This document shows, one piece after another, positions 1 through 7,825 of a DNA stretch of 13,557 nt (its first letter is position 1; every line of letters begins with the position of its first letter). The notes below the pieces were generated by a model. That model saw only the letters and a program-made list of their open reading frames with translations, was not told where the DNA came from and did no database searches. The position numbers and the translations under genes are program-made. Origin of the DNA: Gemmatimonadota bacterium (GTDB lineage Bacteria > Gemmatimonadota > Gemmatimonadetes > Gemmatimonadales > GWC2-71-9). Location of the stretch: positions 1-13,557 of the forward strand of contig QHUQ01000131.1 of the NCBI GenBank assembly GCA_003221985.1. Direction: 5' to 3'.

Positions 1-834
1 GGCGGCGCCTTCACGGGCGCGCAGCGCCTTGAGTGACGGGTTCTGCTCCCCCGCCATGGTCAGCAGCTGCGGCAGCTGCCACTCGGGCGTCTGCACCGTG
101 AATGTGTCGGTCAGTCGTACGGACGCTACGTCGAGCGGTGGAATCACACCCATCTGCTCGAACAGCCGCAGCTTCTCGACGTTCACGAGCGTCTGCGCGC
201 GCAGCAGGCCGACCTCGGCCTGGCCGCGCGCGACCTGCGCCTGGCGTACGTCGATCAACGTCGCCTGACCCACGCCGTACCGCGCCTGCGCGAGCTTCAA
301 GAATTCCTCGTTGCGCTGCAGCGTCTTGCGTGCCAGATCCGCCTGCGCGTCCGCCTGGAGCACCGTCAGGTACTGCTGTTTGATGCCGGTGACGAGCAAG
401 TTCTCCGCGCCGGCGATGTCGGCATCGGCCGCGCGCAATTGCGCCTTCGCGAGTCCGGGTTGTGACAGCGTCTGCCCGGAGAGCTGCCACGTCAGGCCGA
501 GATCATAGAAAGACGACACTGTCGAAACGGACTGAGAGAAGCTCTGCGCCAGGAACGTCTGCGAGCCGGGGCCCGTGTAGCTCATGCCGCCGGAGGCCAT
601 GACGGATGGGACCAGGAGGCTCGAGAACGCTCCCCGAACGGCCCACGCGGCGGGGCCGCGATTGTTCTGGGCCTGCTGGAAGGCTGGATTCTTCTCTTTG
701 GCGACGGAAATCGCGTCCGCGAGCGACAGCGCCGCGGTCACCGCAGGCGAAGCGGCAGGAGGAGTTGTGGGCTGCTGTGCGACCAGGGCGGCAGGTACAC
801 AAAAGAGGGCTGCCACGATCAACTGATGTTTCAT
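1..834 (-). CDS. TolC-family outer-membrane efflux protein, 3' end cut by window edge
   Basis: This is an open frame of 278 codons from the ATG at 834 down to the window edge; the C-terminal part lies outside. The first 19 residues look like a signal peptide (MKHQLIVAALF...ALVA, then QQ). Around residues 36-58 comes the typical first TolC helix, LSLADAISVAKEKNP, and later a long alanine/glutamine-rich coiled coil with the family-like stretches YLTVLQADAQ and ARYGVGQATLIDVRQAQ. Proteins of this family form trimeric channels through the outer membrane and periplasm that serve RND, ABC or MFS pumps. An AAGGA ribosome site at 840-844 lies 5 nt before the ATG and supports this start. It is the third minus-strand gene after the creatininase and secreted-protein genes. 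The family call is firm; the substrate and pump partner are unknown. Confidence 0.93.
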   Translation of the reverse strand, partial: MKHQLIVAALFCVPAALVAQQPTTPPAASPAVTAALSLADAISVAKEKNPAFQQAQNNRGPAAWAVRGAFSSLLVPSVMASGGMSYTGPGSQTFLAQSFSQSVSTVSSFYDLGLTWQLSGQTLSQPGLAKAQLRAADADIAGAENLLVTGIKQQYLTVLQADAQADLARKTLQRNEEFLKLAQARYGVGQATLIDVRQAQVARGQAEVGLLRAQTLVNVEKLRLFEQMGVIPPLDVASVRLTDTFTVQTPEWQLPQLLTMAGEQNPSLKALRAREGAA

Positions 835-945
835 GGTCGTCCTTAATAAAGAATATGTCGTGAGGTCGAAGCGCCCTACGCGCAGGTCCTGTAGGCGGTT
901 TCGGCCTGCGACAAGAACCTAGCCGGGAGGTTGGCTACAGCAAGG
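835..945 (-). promoter_or_regulatory. Intergenic leader of the TolC-family gene
   Basis: These 111 bp separate the secreted-protein gene from the TolC-family gene, enough for a promoter of its own. Read on the minus strand, the 3' part is AT-rich (CATATTCTTTATTAAGG, about 841-857) in a GC-rich setting, so it could hold a -10 element. I found no matching -35. At 920-937 there is a weak TAGCC/GGCTA hairpin that competes with an AACCT/AGGTT pairing. It has no U-tract, so I do not call it a terminator. Confidence 0.3.
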
Positions 946-1617
946 TCAGCTGCCTGCGAGACGCTCGGCGGTGAGGTTGCGCGAGGGAATTTCGAGCTTC
1001 ATCAGGCGGTTGGACCCATCCAGCCAGAGGTGGATGGCTCCCTGACCTTCGACTGTTACCTGAACGTGACGGAGGCGCGCGGGATCGTGATTCAAGGTCG
1101 TCGACGCCTGACCCAGATCCTCGATTTGCGCGCTGGCCCGTCGCAATCCGCGAGGGAAGATCGCCGTGAGGCTGGCTGGTCCTGACGCGGCGCGCCAGGC
1201 GGCGAAGATGTAGGGCGCAAAGACCGAATCGTCGAGCACGACCGCGCGCTGCCCGGTGGGAAACTCGCGGGCGCGCTCCGTCGCCCGGGCAACCTGGCGC
1301 ACCGTGAACCGGCCCCGGCCCAGCTCGCCGAGGATGCGCGACGGCTGGCGCGGATCGGCCACGTCGTACTGCAATGTGGCCGGCATCGTGTCGCCGTTCA
1401 CCTCGAGGATCGGCGCGAGCACGATGACCGGCCGCGAGCGATCGTAGCGGATCGTCGTGGCCAGCGTCCAGCCGATGTCGCCGCGCGAGAGACGGCCGTG
1501 CGTCAGCCGGAACGACTCGCGCGCGACCTCGATCGTGTCGACGCGAACGACGAGCACGCCCTCGTCCACGGGGCTTCCTACCTGCAACAGCGCCACGGCC
1601 AACAGGCACGGATTCAT
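946..1617 (-). CDS. Uncharacterised secreted protein, 223 aa
   Basis: I do not recognise the family with confidence. The protein starts with a short hydrophobic stretch (CLLAVALLQVGS) that may be a signal peptide, so it probably acts in the periplasm. The rest alternates short beta-like stretches. It ends with a segment of the type LWLDGSNRLMKLEIPSRNL, which resembles the last strands of periplasmic beta-sheet families such as the DUF3108 or LolA-like groups; this is only an impression. Its ATG overlaps the stop codon of the upstream creatininase gene in ATGA (1614-1617), so the two are probably translationally coupled. The other large minus-strand frame over this stretch (935-1609) is strongly arginine-rich and is a shadow. 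Confidence 0.75.
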   Translation of the reverse strand: MNPCLLAVALLQVGSPVDEGVLVVRVDTIEVARESFRLTHGRLSRGDIGWTLATTIRYDRSRPVIVLAPILEVNGDTMPATLQYDVADPRQPSRILGELGRGRFTVRQVARATERAREFPTGQRAVVLDDSVFAPYIFAAWRAASGPASLTAIFPRGLRRASAQIEDLGQASTTLNHDPARLRHVQVTVEGQGAIHLWLDGSNRLMKLEIPSRNLTAERLAGS

Positions 1618-2327
1618 GCGGCTACGGCCCCCAAAACTCGCGTCGCGATACGGTCATGAATCATCTTATACAGGCGCGCGCCCTTTTCGGCCGACGCCAG
1701 GGTCGGCCGGCCGATGGAGCCGGGAGACATGGCAGGCACGGAACCAGCCGCGAGCCGCCGGTAGCGCGCGACCTGGCGCTCCGTCAGCGGAAAGTCTTTT
1801 GCCAGGTCCATGCGGACGAGGTCGGGCGCCAGATACAACATCAGCGAGGTGTCCAGCTCGCCGCCGTGAGTCGGGCCGCCGGGATCCTCGAGATAGCCGG
1901 TGAAGTCGAGTGCGAAGATGTCGACCGTGAACACGCGCGCGCGCTTGGTGCGCAGGGTAGAGAGGGCTTCCTGGTGAGGGTCGTGCCCGTGGGCGGTGAG
2001 AATAATGAAAGCGTCCACGCCGCACTGCTCCCAGGACCACAGCAGATCGTTCATCCAGCGGTGCAGTGTCTTGCGGCGTACAGTGGCGTTGCCCGGGTAG
2101 GGCCGCTTGGTGACGGTATTGACGCCGTAGGGAATCGTCGGCGCCCGCAGAATACTGAAGCTGGAAGAGAGGTCGTCGGCGAGGCGTTCGACGATATACG
2201 TGTCGCAGCCCAGCGGCAGGTGGGGTCCGTGCTGTTCACAGGTGCCCACGGGTACCAATAGGCGTGCATCGCGCGCGAGGGCGGCGCGCACCGCTTCGGG
2301 GGTGAGAACGCTCAGGTGCAGCGGCAA
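1614..2327 (-). CDS. Creatininase-family metal-dependent amidohydrolase
   Basis: The 237-residue protein belongs to the creatininase (creatinine amidohydrolase) family, whose members hydrolyse cyclic or linear amides using two metal ions. Visible metal-ligand motifs are EQHGPHLPLGCD (E31, H33, D42) and THGGELDTSLML (H154, E157). The length and the LTPEAVRAAL start match family members of about 240 residues. The usual NGHGGN motif is replaced by AHGHDP at 112-117, so the substrate may differ from creatinine. The frame stays open to 3074, but everything beyond the start region is arginine-rich antisense of the kinase gene. I chose TTG at 2327 as the earliest sensible start; GTG at 2291 is an alternative but would remove part of the N-terminal helix. 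No clear ribosome site precedes the TTG. It is coupled to the next gene by ATGA. Confidence 0.85.
   Translation of the reverse strand: MPLHLSVLTPEAVRAALARDARLLVPVGTCEQHGPHLPLGCDTYIVERLADDLSSSFSILRAPTIPYGVNTVTKRPYPGNATVRRKTLHRWMNDLLWSWEQCGVDAFIILTAHGHDPHQEALSTLRTKRARVFTVDIFALDFTGYLEDPGGPTHGGELDTSLMLYLAPDLVRMDLAKDFPLTERQVARYRRLAAGSVPAMSPGSIGRPTLASAEKGARLYKMIHDRIATRVLGAVAA
2298..2306 (+). promoter_or_regulatory. Ribosome binding site supporting the kinase GTG start
   Basis: The purine-rich GGGGGTGAG, close to the consensus GGAGGTGA, ends 9 nt before the GTG at 2316. It is the main reason to prefer this start over the internal GTG at 2397. It lies inside the divergent creatininase coding region. 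Confidence 0.5.
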
Positions 2328-5300
2328 GCGCAGGTCGTAATCGCGGGCTGCTTTGCGAGTCTGGCGACCGCCGAGTGGCTCCACGGGGATGCCGCCGTGT
2401 GGGCCGCGCTGGCCGCGGTTGCGGGCCTCGGCGCGGTCGCGCGCGCTGTGCCGCCGCCGCGACTCAAGCTGGGGTTGGCCGCCGCGCTGGCCGGCCTCGT
2501 CCTCGGCGTCGTGCTCGTGAGCGGCGCGCTGCGGATCTGGCGCATCGAGTGTTGCTGGCCGGCATTGCGCGAGTCGCGCGTGCCGGCGACATCGCGCGCA
2601 CTGCAGCACGCGCTCGGATCTGCGATCGCCGAAGCGCGCCGTCTGGCGGAACGCGCGGCGCGGGCGGCCGCCCTCCCACGGCCTGAGGTGTTCGACCAGC
2701 TGCGCGTGGACGTGGGTGGGCGGCAGGCGATCGAGCGTGGGGTCGCCATAATCCCGGCGGATCCCAACGCGTCTCCCATCGCCTGGTTGGGCCGGCACCG
2801 CATGATTCCACGGCCGCCGCCGGACACGACCGAGCTGCAAGCGGTCATGACTCCATTCTACGCGGTCCTCGAGGCACGCCGCCAGACGCGTGGCGGCGTC
2901 GCCGTCGGCGACGTCCTCCTCTGGGCGGCGCCGGCCATCGCCGACGGCGATCGCTCGATCGCTGCGGCGTTCGCGCGGGAGCACGACGTCTCGTTGCGCT
3001 TTTTCCCCGCCGGGCTGGGGCCTCGCGATTCGAGTGTATTCGAGATTTGTCCGCCCCCGAGCGGCTGCGAGCATGGCGACACGCTGTTTTCGGTGCAGAC
3101 GATTGCGCCCTCGCAGGGAGACGCGAAGCTCGCTGCGATCGCGCGTACGGCGTGGTTCGCGCGCCTGGCCCTCAGTGCGCTGCTCGTTCTGCTGCTCGTC
3201 GCGGCGCCCAGGGGCCGAGGTCGCTGGGCCGTGGCCCTTGTGGGCGCGTGGACGCTGGTGCGCGCGCCGCTGGGACCCGCCCCATGGTTTTCACCCGCCA
3301 CGTTTTATCGCCCCATCGCGGGAGTTATCGGCACGTCCGCCGGCTCGCTCTTTGTTGCCGGCATCCTCCTCCTGCTCGCCGCCGGCTGGTTATGGCGGCG
3401 GGGGTTGCGGCGCCGCTGGTGGGGAATCGCGGCGGCGACGCTGCTCATCCTGTTCGCGCCGTATGTGGTGCGCTATTTCGGTCGGGGCATCGCCCCGCCG
3501 GCGACGGGCGTGAGTCTGGGTCTCTGGCTGTCCTGGCAAACCGCGCTCGCGGTGACGGCGATGGCCATCATCCTGCTCGCAGCGGCGTTGGTTCGCGGGT
3601 CGACGGAGCCTACGCGCGTGAGCTGGGCGCTGCCGGCGGCGTGTGCGTCGGGTGCGCTGGCGGCCATCGGCGGGCTCTGGTTGTGGGACCCGCATGGGGC
3701 GTGGCCGGAGTGGTATACGTTCCTCTGGTTGCCCGCGCTCGCCGGGGCGATACTGCCCGCGCCGCGCCGTTGGGCGCTCGTCGTGATGGCCGTCGTCGCG
3801 GGGACCGCGGCGGCGTTGATCGCTTGGGGCGCTGCCGTTGAGGGCCGGCTCGCGCTCGCCAGCCGTGACGCGCTGCGCCTCGGGCGGGAGGGCGATGCCG
3901 TCGCCGTCGCGTTGCTCGAACGGCTGAGCCAGCAGGTCGCCGCTCCCGCGTCCACGCCGCCGCGCAACGCGGCTGAGCTGTATGCGCTTTGGGCGGCATC
4001 GCCGCTCGTTGCGGAGGACTACCCCGCGATGCTGGGATTGTGGAGCAGTGATGGGGCGCTGCTGGCCGAGCTGCGGCTCGCATCGCTCGATCTTCCCCCT
4101 GCGCTGTTATCGACCTTGGCGCGGACGGCCGATGGGCCATGCGTCGAGCGTTTGGAGCGGAGTCCCGGCATTCACTATGTCCTCCTGGCTCCGCTGGGCA
4201 ATGGCACCGTCCTGACCGTCGGTGTCGGCCCGCGAACGCTCTACTTGCAGCCTGACCGGGTGGCCAGGTTTCTGCGCGGCGCACCGAGTGCCGAGCCGCC
4301 ATACACCATTACGCTTTCCGTCCCCAATCAAACGGACGCACGCAACGCCGGCGACGCAGTGCAGTGGCGCCGAGAACAGTGGTCGGCGCGCGGTGAGCGG
4401 CGGATCGAGTTGCCCCAGGGGGGCAGTCACGTGCACCTGCGCGTAGACCTCCGCGGACCGTGGGCGCTCCTCGTCCGCGGCGTCCTGGTGGTTGCGCTCG
4501 ATGTCGCGGTGTTGGCCGGCGTCTGGCTATTCGGGTTGGTGATTGCCGAGGGGTGGCGCCCCCGGATTGCGACGCTCGTCGCCACGTTGCGCACGAGCTA
4601 TCGCGCTCAACTCACCGCGGTGCTCAGCGTGTTTCTCGTTCTGCCGGTGCTCGGCTTTGCCGCGTGGAGCTTCGCGCGTCTCGCCGACGAATCACGGCGC
4701 GCCGGCGACCTCTTGATTCGGCAGACCCTCCGGGACGCCGCCGGCGGCGCCGAGCGTGTTGCCCTGGAGAGCCCCGACGCAGTGCGACAGTCGCTGGCGG
4801 AGCTGGGCCGCCGCCTCGATGCCGAGCTGTGGCTGTACCGCGGCGGCGTCTTGATCGGGACTTCCTCACCCGTGCTGGCGGAGTTGGGACTCGTCGATCC
4901 ATTCCTCCTGACCAGGGCGTTCCAGGCGACCCTCGCGGATGAGCTCGAGCTGACGATGGACGCACGGGCGGCCGGTCGCCCGACGCGAATCGGCTACCGG
5001 GTGGTGGGTCCCGGCGTCCCCGGCGAGCAAGCGGTGCTCGCGGTGCCGCGGCTGCTGGATGACGAAAGCGTGCAACAGCAGCAGGAGGATCTCGCGCTCG
5101 CCCTCGTCCTTGCCACCGTCACCGGTTTGTTTGCAGCCGTGTATCTCGCCGGCTTCGCCGCCCGTCGCCTCGGCAAACCGGTCGCCGCGTTACGAGAGGC
5201 GGCGATCGCCGTGGGGCGGGGCAGCGAGCCGCCCGCATTCCCGCCCGGGACGCCGCGCGAGTTCGAGCCCGTGCTCACGGCGTTCGACCGCATGGCGACC

Positions 5301-6356
5301 GACGTCCGGCGCAGCCAGGCGGCACTCGAGGAGGCGCGGCTGCGCACGGCGCGAGTGCTCGCCAACGTCGCGACAGGCGTAATCGCCGTAGACGAAGGGC
5401 TGCGCGTCACGATGGCCAACGCGCGGGCCTCGGAGCTCGTGCTGGGCAACGCCGAGCCGCTAGCGCCGGGCGACGTGCTGCCGCGGGCCACGTCGGCCGG
5501 GTGGGCACCGGTGTGGCAAGCAGTCGCCGAGTTCATCGTCGCGAATCGCGATGTCATTCAGGAGCGCGAGTTCGAAATCGCCGGTCGCCAGATTCGGGTG
5601 CAGCTGGCGCTGCTCGGCGCGGCACCCGACGGCTGCGTCATCGCGCTCGACGATGCGACGGCACTCACCAAGGCCGCGCGGGTCCTTGCCTGGGGCGAGA
5701 TGGCACGGCAGGTCGCGCACGAGATCAAGAATCCGTTGACGCCGATTCGGTTGGGGATCCAGCATCTGCAGCGGGTCCGCGGGGGCGGCAAGTCGCAATC
5801 GGCGACGTTCGAAGCGACGCTGAATGAGACCGCGGAGCGCATCCTCGCGGAAATCGACCGGCTGGACGGCATCGCGCGCGCCTTCTCCCGGTTTGGCGCG
5901 CCTCCCGAGTCTGCGGGCGAGCAAGTGCCGCTCGAGCCCGTGGACCTTGCCGCCACCGCCCGCGAAGTGGTGCAGCTCTACGACCTCGGCGGCGCGACGA
6001 AGTTCGAGGTGCGGGCCGGCAATGGCGCCCCCCCTCCGGCGCTGGCGCGCAAAGATGAAGTAAAGGAAGTGCTGGTGAATCTGCTCGAGAACGCGCGCAA
6101 CGCCGAGGCGAGGCGGGTGACCGTTCAAGTCGCGGCGAGCGGCCGCCAGCTGGTCGTCGCCGACGACGGCCGAGGGGTGCCGCCGGAGGCCCTGCCGCGC
6201 GTCTTCGAGCCGACATTCTCGACGACGTCGAGCGGCGCCGGGCTGGGGCTGGCGATCTCGCGCCGCCTGGTGGAGAGCTGGGGCGGCGTCATCACGCTGG
6301 AAAGCGAGCCCGGCAAAGGGACACGGGTCACTCTGACGCTCCAAACGGCGTCCTGA
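2316..6356 (+). CDS. NtrY-like membrane sensor histidine kinase, 1346 aa
   Basis: This is a very large two-component sensor kinase of the NtrY type. Two or three membrane segments lie in residues 7-72, followed by an extracytoplasmic region (about 75-280). A block of about eight membrane segments (about 283-511) leads to a second extracytoplasmic region (about 512-715). Then come membrane segments near 719-745 and 766-788, a third extracytoplasmic region (about 789-925) and a last membrane segment (928-950). The cytoplasmic part has HAMP (950-1003), PAS (about 1013-1118), a HisKA H-box AHEIKNPLTP with H1135, and a HATPase domain with N-box LLENARNA (N1259), DDGRGVP, FEPTFST and GAGLGLAIS. All catalytic boxes are intact, so it should autophosphorylate. 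NtrY itself has about 700-770 residues; the extra length is N-terminal. No NtrX-like regulator is adjacent. GTG 2397 is a possible later start. Confidence 0.92.
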   Translation: MQRQAQVVIAGCFASLATAEWLHGDAAVWAALAAVAGLGAVARAVPPPRLKLGLAAALAGLVLGVVLVSGALRIWRIECCWPALRESRVPATSRALQHALGSAIAEARRLAERAARAAALPRPEVFDQLRVDVGGRQAIERGVAIIPADPNASPIAWLGRHRMIPRPPPDTTELQAVMTPFYAVLEARRQTRGGVAVGDVLLWAAPAIADGDRSIAAAFAREHDVSLRFFPAGLGPRDSSVFEICPPPSGCEHGDTLFSVQTIAPSQGDAKLAAIARTAWFARLALSALLVLLLVAAPRGRGRWAVALVGAWTLVRAPLGPAPWFSPATFYRPIAGVIGTSAGSLFVAGILLLLAAGWLWRRGLRRRWWGIAAATLLILFAPYVVRYFGRGIAPPATGVSLGLWLSWQTALAVTAMAIILLAAALVRGSTEPTRVSWALPAACASGALAAIGGLWLWDPHGAWPEWYTFLWLPALAGAILPAPRRWALVVMAVVAGTAAALIAWGAAVEGRLALASRDALRLGREGDAVAVALLERLSQQVAAPASTPPRNAAELYALWAASPLVAEDYPAMLGLWSSDGALLAELRLASLDLPPALLSTLARTADGPCVERLERSPGIHYVLLAPLGNGTVLTVGVGPRTLYLQPDRVARFLRGAPSAEPPYTITLSVPNQTDARNAGDAVQWRREQWSARGERRIELPQGGSHVHLRVDLRGPWALLVRGVLVVALDVAVLAGVWLFGLVIAEGWRPRIATLVATLRTSYRAQLTAVLSVFLVLPVLGFAAWSFARLADESRRAGDLLIRQTLRDAAGGAERVALESPDAVRQSLAELGRRLDAELWLYRGGVLIGTSSPVLAELGLVDPFLLTRAFQATLADELELTMDARAAGRPTRIGYRVVGPGVPGEQAVLAVPRLLDDESVQQQQEDLALALVLATVTGLFAAVYLAGFAARRLGKPVAALREAAIAVGRGSEPPAFPPGTPREFEPVLTAFDRMATDVRRSQAALEEARLRTARVLANVATGVIAVDEGLRVTMANARASELVLGNAEPLAPGDVLPRATSAGWAPVWQAVAEFIVANRDVIQEREFEIAGRQIRVQLALLGAAPDGCVIALDDATALTKAARVLAWGEMARQVAHEIKNPLTPIRLGIQHLQRVRGGGKSQSATFEATLNETAERILAEIDRLDGIARAFSRFGAPPESAGEQVPLEPVDLAATAREVVQLYDLGGATKFEVRAGNGAPPPALARKDEVKEVLVNLLENARNAEARRVTVQVAASGRQLVVADDGRGVPPEALPRVFEPTFSTTSSGAGLGLAISRRLVESWGGVITLESEPGKGTRVTLTLQTAS

Positions 6357-6450
6357 GACGTGTCCGGGTGACCTTGCTCACACCAAACAATGGAAAAATT
6401 GGACACAATGTGCAAAGTTGTGGCGGCCTTTCCCACGTCCGAGGTGCCCT
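6357..6450 (+). promoter_or_regulatory. Intergenic region before the barrel-lipoprotein pair
   Basis: These 94 bp between the kinase stop and the barrel-protein start contain an AT-rich island (6381-6420, 25 of 40 bases A or T) unlike the surrounding GC-rich DNA. It is a plausible promoter region. TTGCTC (6374) and TTGGAC (6399) resemble -35 boxes, but neither has a good -10 at 16-18 bp. No hairpin terminator for the kinase gene is visible. Confidence 0.35.
6441..6446 (+). promoter_or_regulatory. Ribosome binding site fixing the GTG start at 6451
   Basis: GAGGTG lies 4 nt before GTG 6451. This start gives a clean signal peptide. The longer reading from TTG 6418 would add 11 residues that break the usual signal-peptide layout. 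Confidence 0.6.
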
Positions 6451-7815
6451 GTGCGAACTGGAGTCGTCGCTGTTGCGCTCGCCCTGCTCGTACTCGCCCC
6501 GCTGCGGCCGGCGCGCGCGCAGTTCTCGTTCGATGCGCGCCGCATCGGTATGGGAGGGCTCACCCTGAGCCGTGACGGCAACGCGCGGCGCTATAACCCG
6601 GCCTATCGCGCCGTCAAGAACAAGAACAAGGTCAGCGGCGCCCCCAAGTTCTCAATTCCCGTGCCGTTCGGATTGATCCAGTTCTTCAAGGATCACCCGA
6701 TCAATCAGTTGGGCCACGATCCGATGTTTGATCCCAAGTCGCCGGCGTTCAATCCCGTCGCCTTGATGGATGTCATTTTCAATCCGCCGATCTTCTACGA
6801 AATCAAAAAGGCACCCACGCCCACCAACGACGTCGAGTTCACGATCGGGAGAAATCAGCTGGTCGTCGACCTCGGTGCGACCAAGGTGCTGATCCCCGAG
6901 TCGGATTTCGGTCTTGGGACGACAAGCCGCCTGTTCGACGCGGGGGTCGGCTTTGCGGGCTTCAACGTGGGCATCATGGGGTTTCTGCAGTATGACGTCG
7001 AATTCGCTCTGGACACCACGCTGCGCAAGTTCCTCGTGGGAGACACGGCCGGCGCGAAACCGAACACGGCGTATTTCGTCAACACCGACGGCACAGCCCA
7101 AGCCGGTCTTGCGCCGACGGTGAGTTTTGCGGGCCGGCTGCTGCGCGGTGCCGGCGGGGACGAAACCGATGATGGGTTTTATCTGGGCGGTGCGCTGCAT
7201 TATTACCTTGGCGCCACCTATGGACGTGGGGTAGGGCCCGCGGGCTTCACGACGGGAACCCCTGACGTGTTCACCAGCACGCCGGCACCGCTACTCAATG
7301 GCGACCTGTTTACCTCCAACAAACCAAACGGGCACGGGGTCGGGGGCGACGTCGGCGTCGTGTGGATCTCCGGACCGTTCGAGGTAGGTGCCGGCGTCAA
7401 CGACATCGGTGCCGAGCTCACCTGGTCCGACACGAAAGTCCAGCACTTCGCCTACGACAATGCGGGAGACTCGATCACGAGCGTGGTCACCGCGCCTCAC
7501 ATCGAGACCAAGACCAAGTTGCCGATTACCTACATCGCCAACGCCGCGCTCCACATGGGGACGGGCACTACGGTTGGCGGCGACGTCGTCAATTCCGGCC
7601 GCGGGACGATCATCCATGTCGGCGCCGAGCAACGCTACGGCCCGTTCGCCGTACGCGGCGGTGTGTCGCGCGACCAGCGCCGCAGGATGCAGTTCGGACT
7701 CGGCGGCGGTCTCAAGTTCGGCTCGATTGGTCTGGACGTCGGATTCTGGACCCATAGCAATTCACTGTCGACGCAGCGCGCCATCACGCTGGCCACGTCG
7801 ATTTCGATTTATTAA
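6451..7815 (+). CDS. Outer-membrane beta-barrel protein (UPF0164/TraF/PorV-like), 454 aa
   Basis: The protein begins with a textbook signal peptide (MRTGVVAVALALLVLAP...ARA, cut before QFSF). The mature N-terminus reads ARRIGMGGLTLSRDGNARRYNPA. That glycine-rich GMGG motif followed by an N-P-A motif is typical of UPF0164, TraF-like and PorV/FadL-like barrels. The rest is rich in alternating beta strands with glycine turns, and the last residues SISIY end in an aromatic, as expected of a BAM recognition signal. Residues near 40-120 contain a lysine- and proline-rich loop (NKNKVSGAPK). The function is unknown: it could be a transport channel or a scaffold for surface lipoproteins. A lipoprotein gene follows after 10 bp, which suggests a two-gene operon. 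The barrel call is firm; the subfamily is tentative. Confidence 0.82.
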   Translation: MRTGVVAVALALLVLAPLRPARAQFSFDARRIGMGGLTLSRDGNARRYNPAYRAVKNKNKVSGAPKFSIPVPFGLIQFFKDHPINQLGHDPMFDPKSPAFNPVALMDVIFNPPIFYEIKKAPTPTNDVEFTIGRNQLVVDLGATKVLIPESDFGLGTTSRLFDAGVGFAGFNVGIMGFLQYDVEFALDTTLRKFLVGDTAGAKPNTAYFVNTDGTAQAGLAPTVSFAGRLLRGAGGDETDDGFYLGGALHYYLGATYGRGVGPAGFTTGTPDVFTSTPAPLLNGDLFTSNKPNGHGVGGDVGVVWISGPFEVGAGVNDIGAELTWSDTKVQHFAYDNAGDSITSVVTAPHIETKTKLPITYIANAALHMGTGTTVGGDVVNSGRGTIIHVGAEQRYGPFAVRGGVSRDQRRRMQFGLGGGLKFGSIGLDVGFWTHSNSLSTQRAITLATSISIY

Positions 7816-7825
7816 GGGGCGACCG

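Noticed and set aside
920..937. Hairpin between the secreted-protein and TolC-family genes as a terminator
   Set aside because: The stem is only 5 bp and no U-tract follows it on the minus strand.
3047..3841. Overlapping plus-strand frame inside the kinase gene
   Set aside because: The kinase frame is continuous from membrane segments to catalytic domain. This frame is arginine-rich and matches nothing.
5460..6344. 294-codon minus-strand frame over the kinase 3' end
   Set aside because: It is antisense to the conserved HisKA and HATPase domains and is rich in arginine and histidine, as expected of a shadow frame in GC-rich DNA.
6360..6406. GTGTCC/GGACAC inverted repeat before the barrel gene
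   Set aside because: Six-base arms separated by 35 bp are expected by chance and no other support is present.
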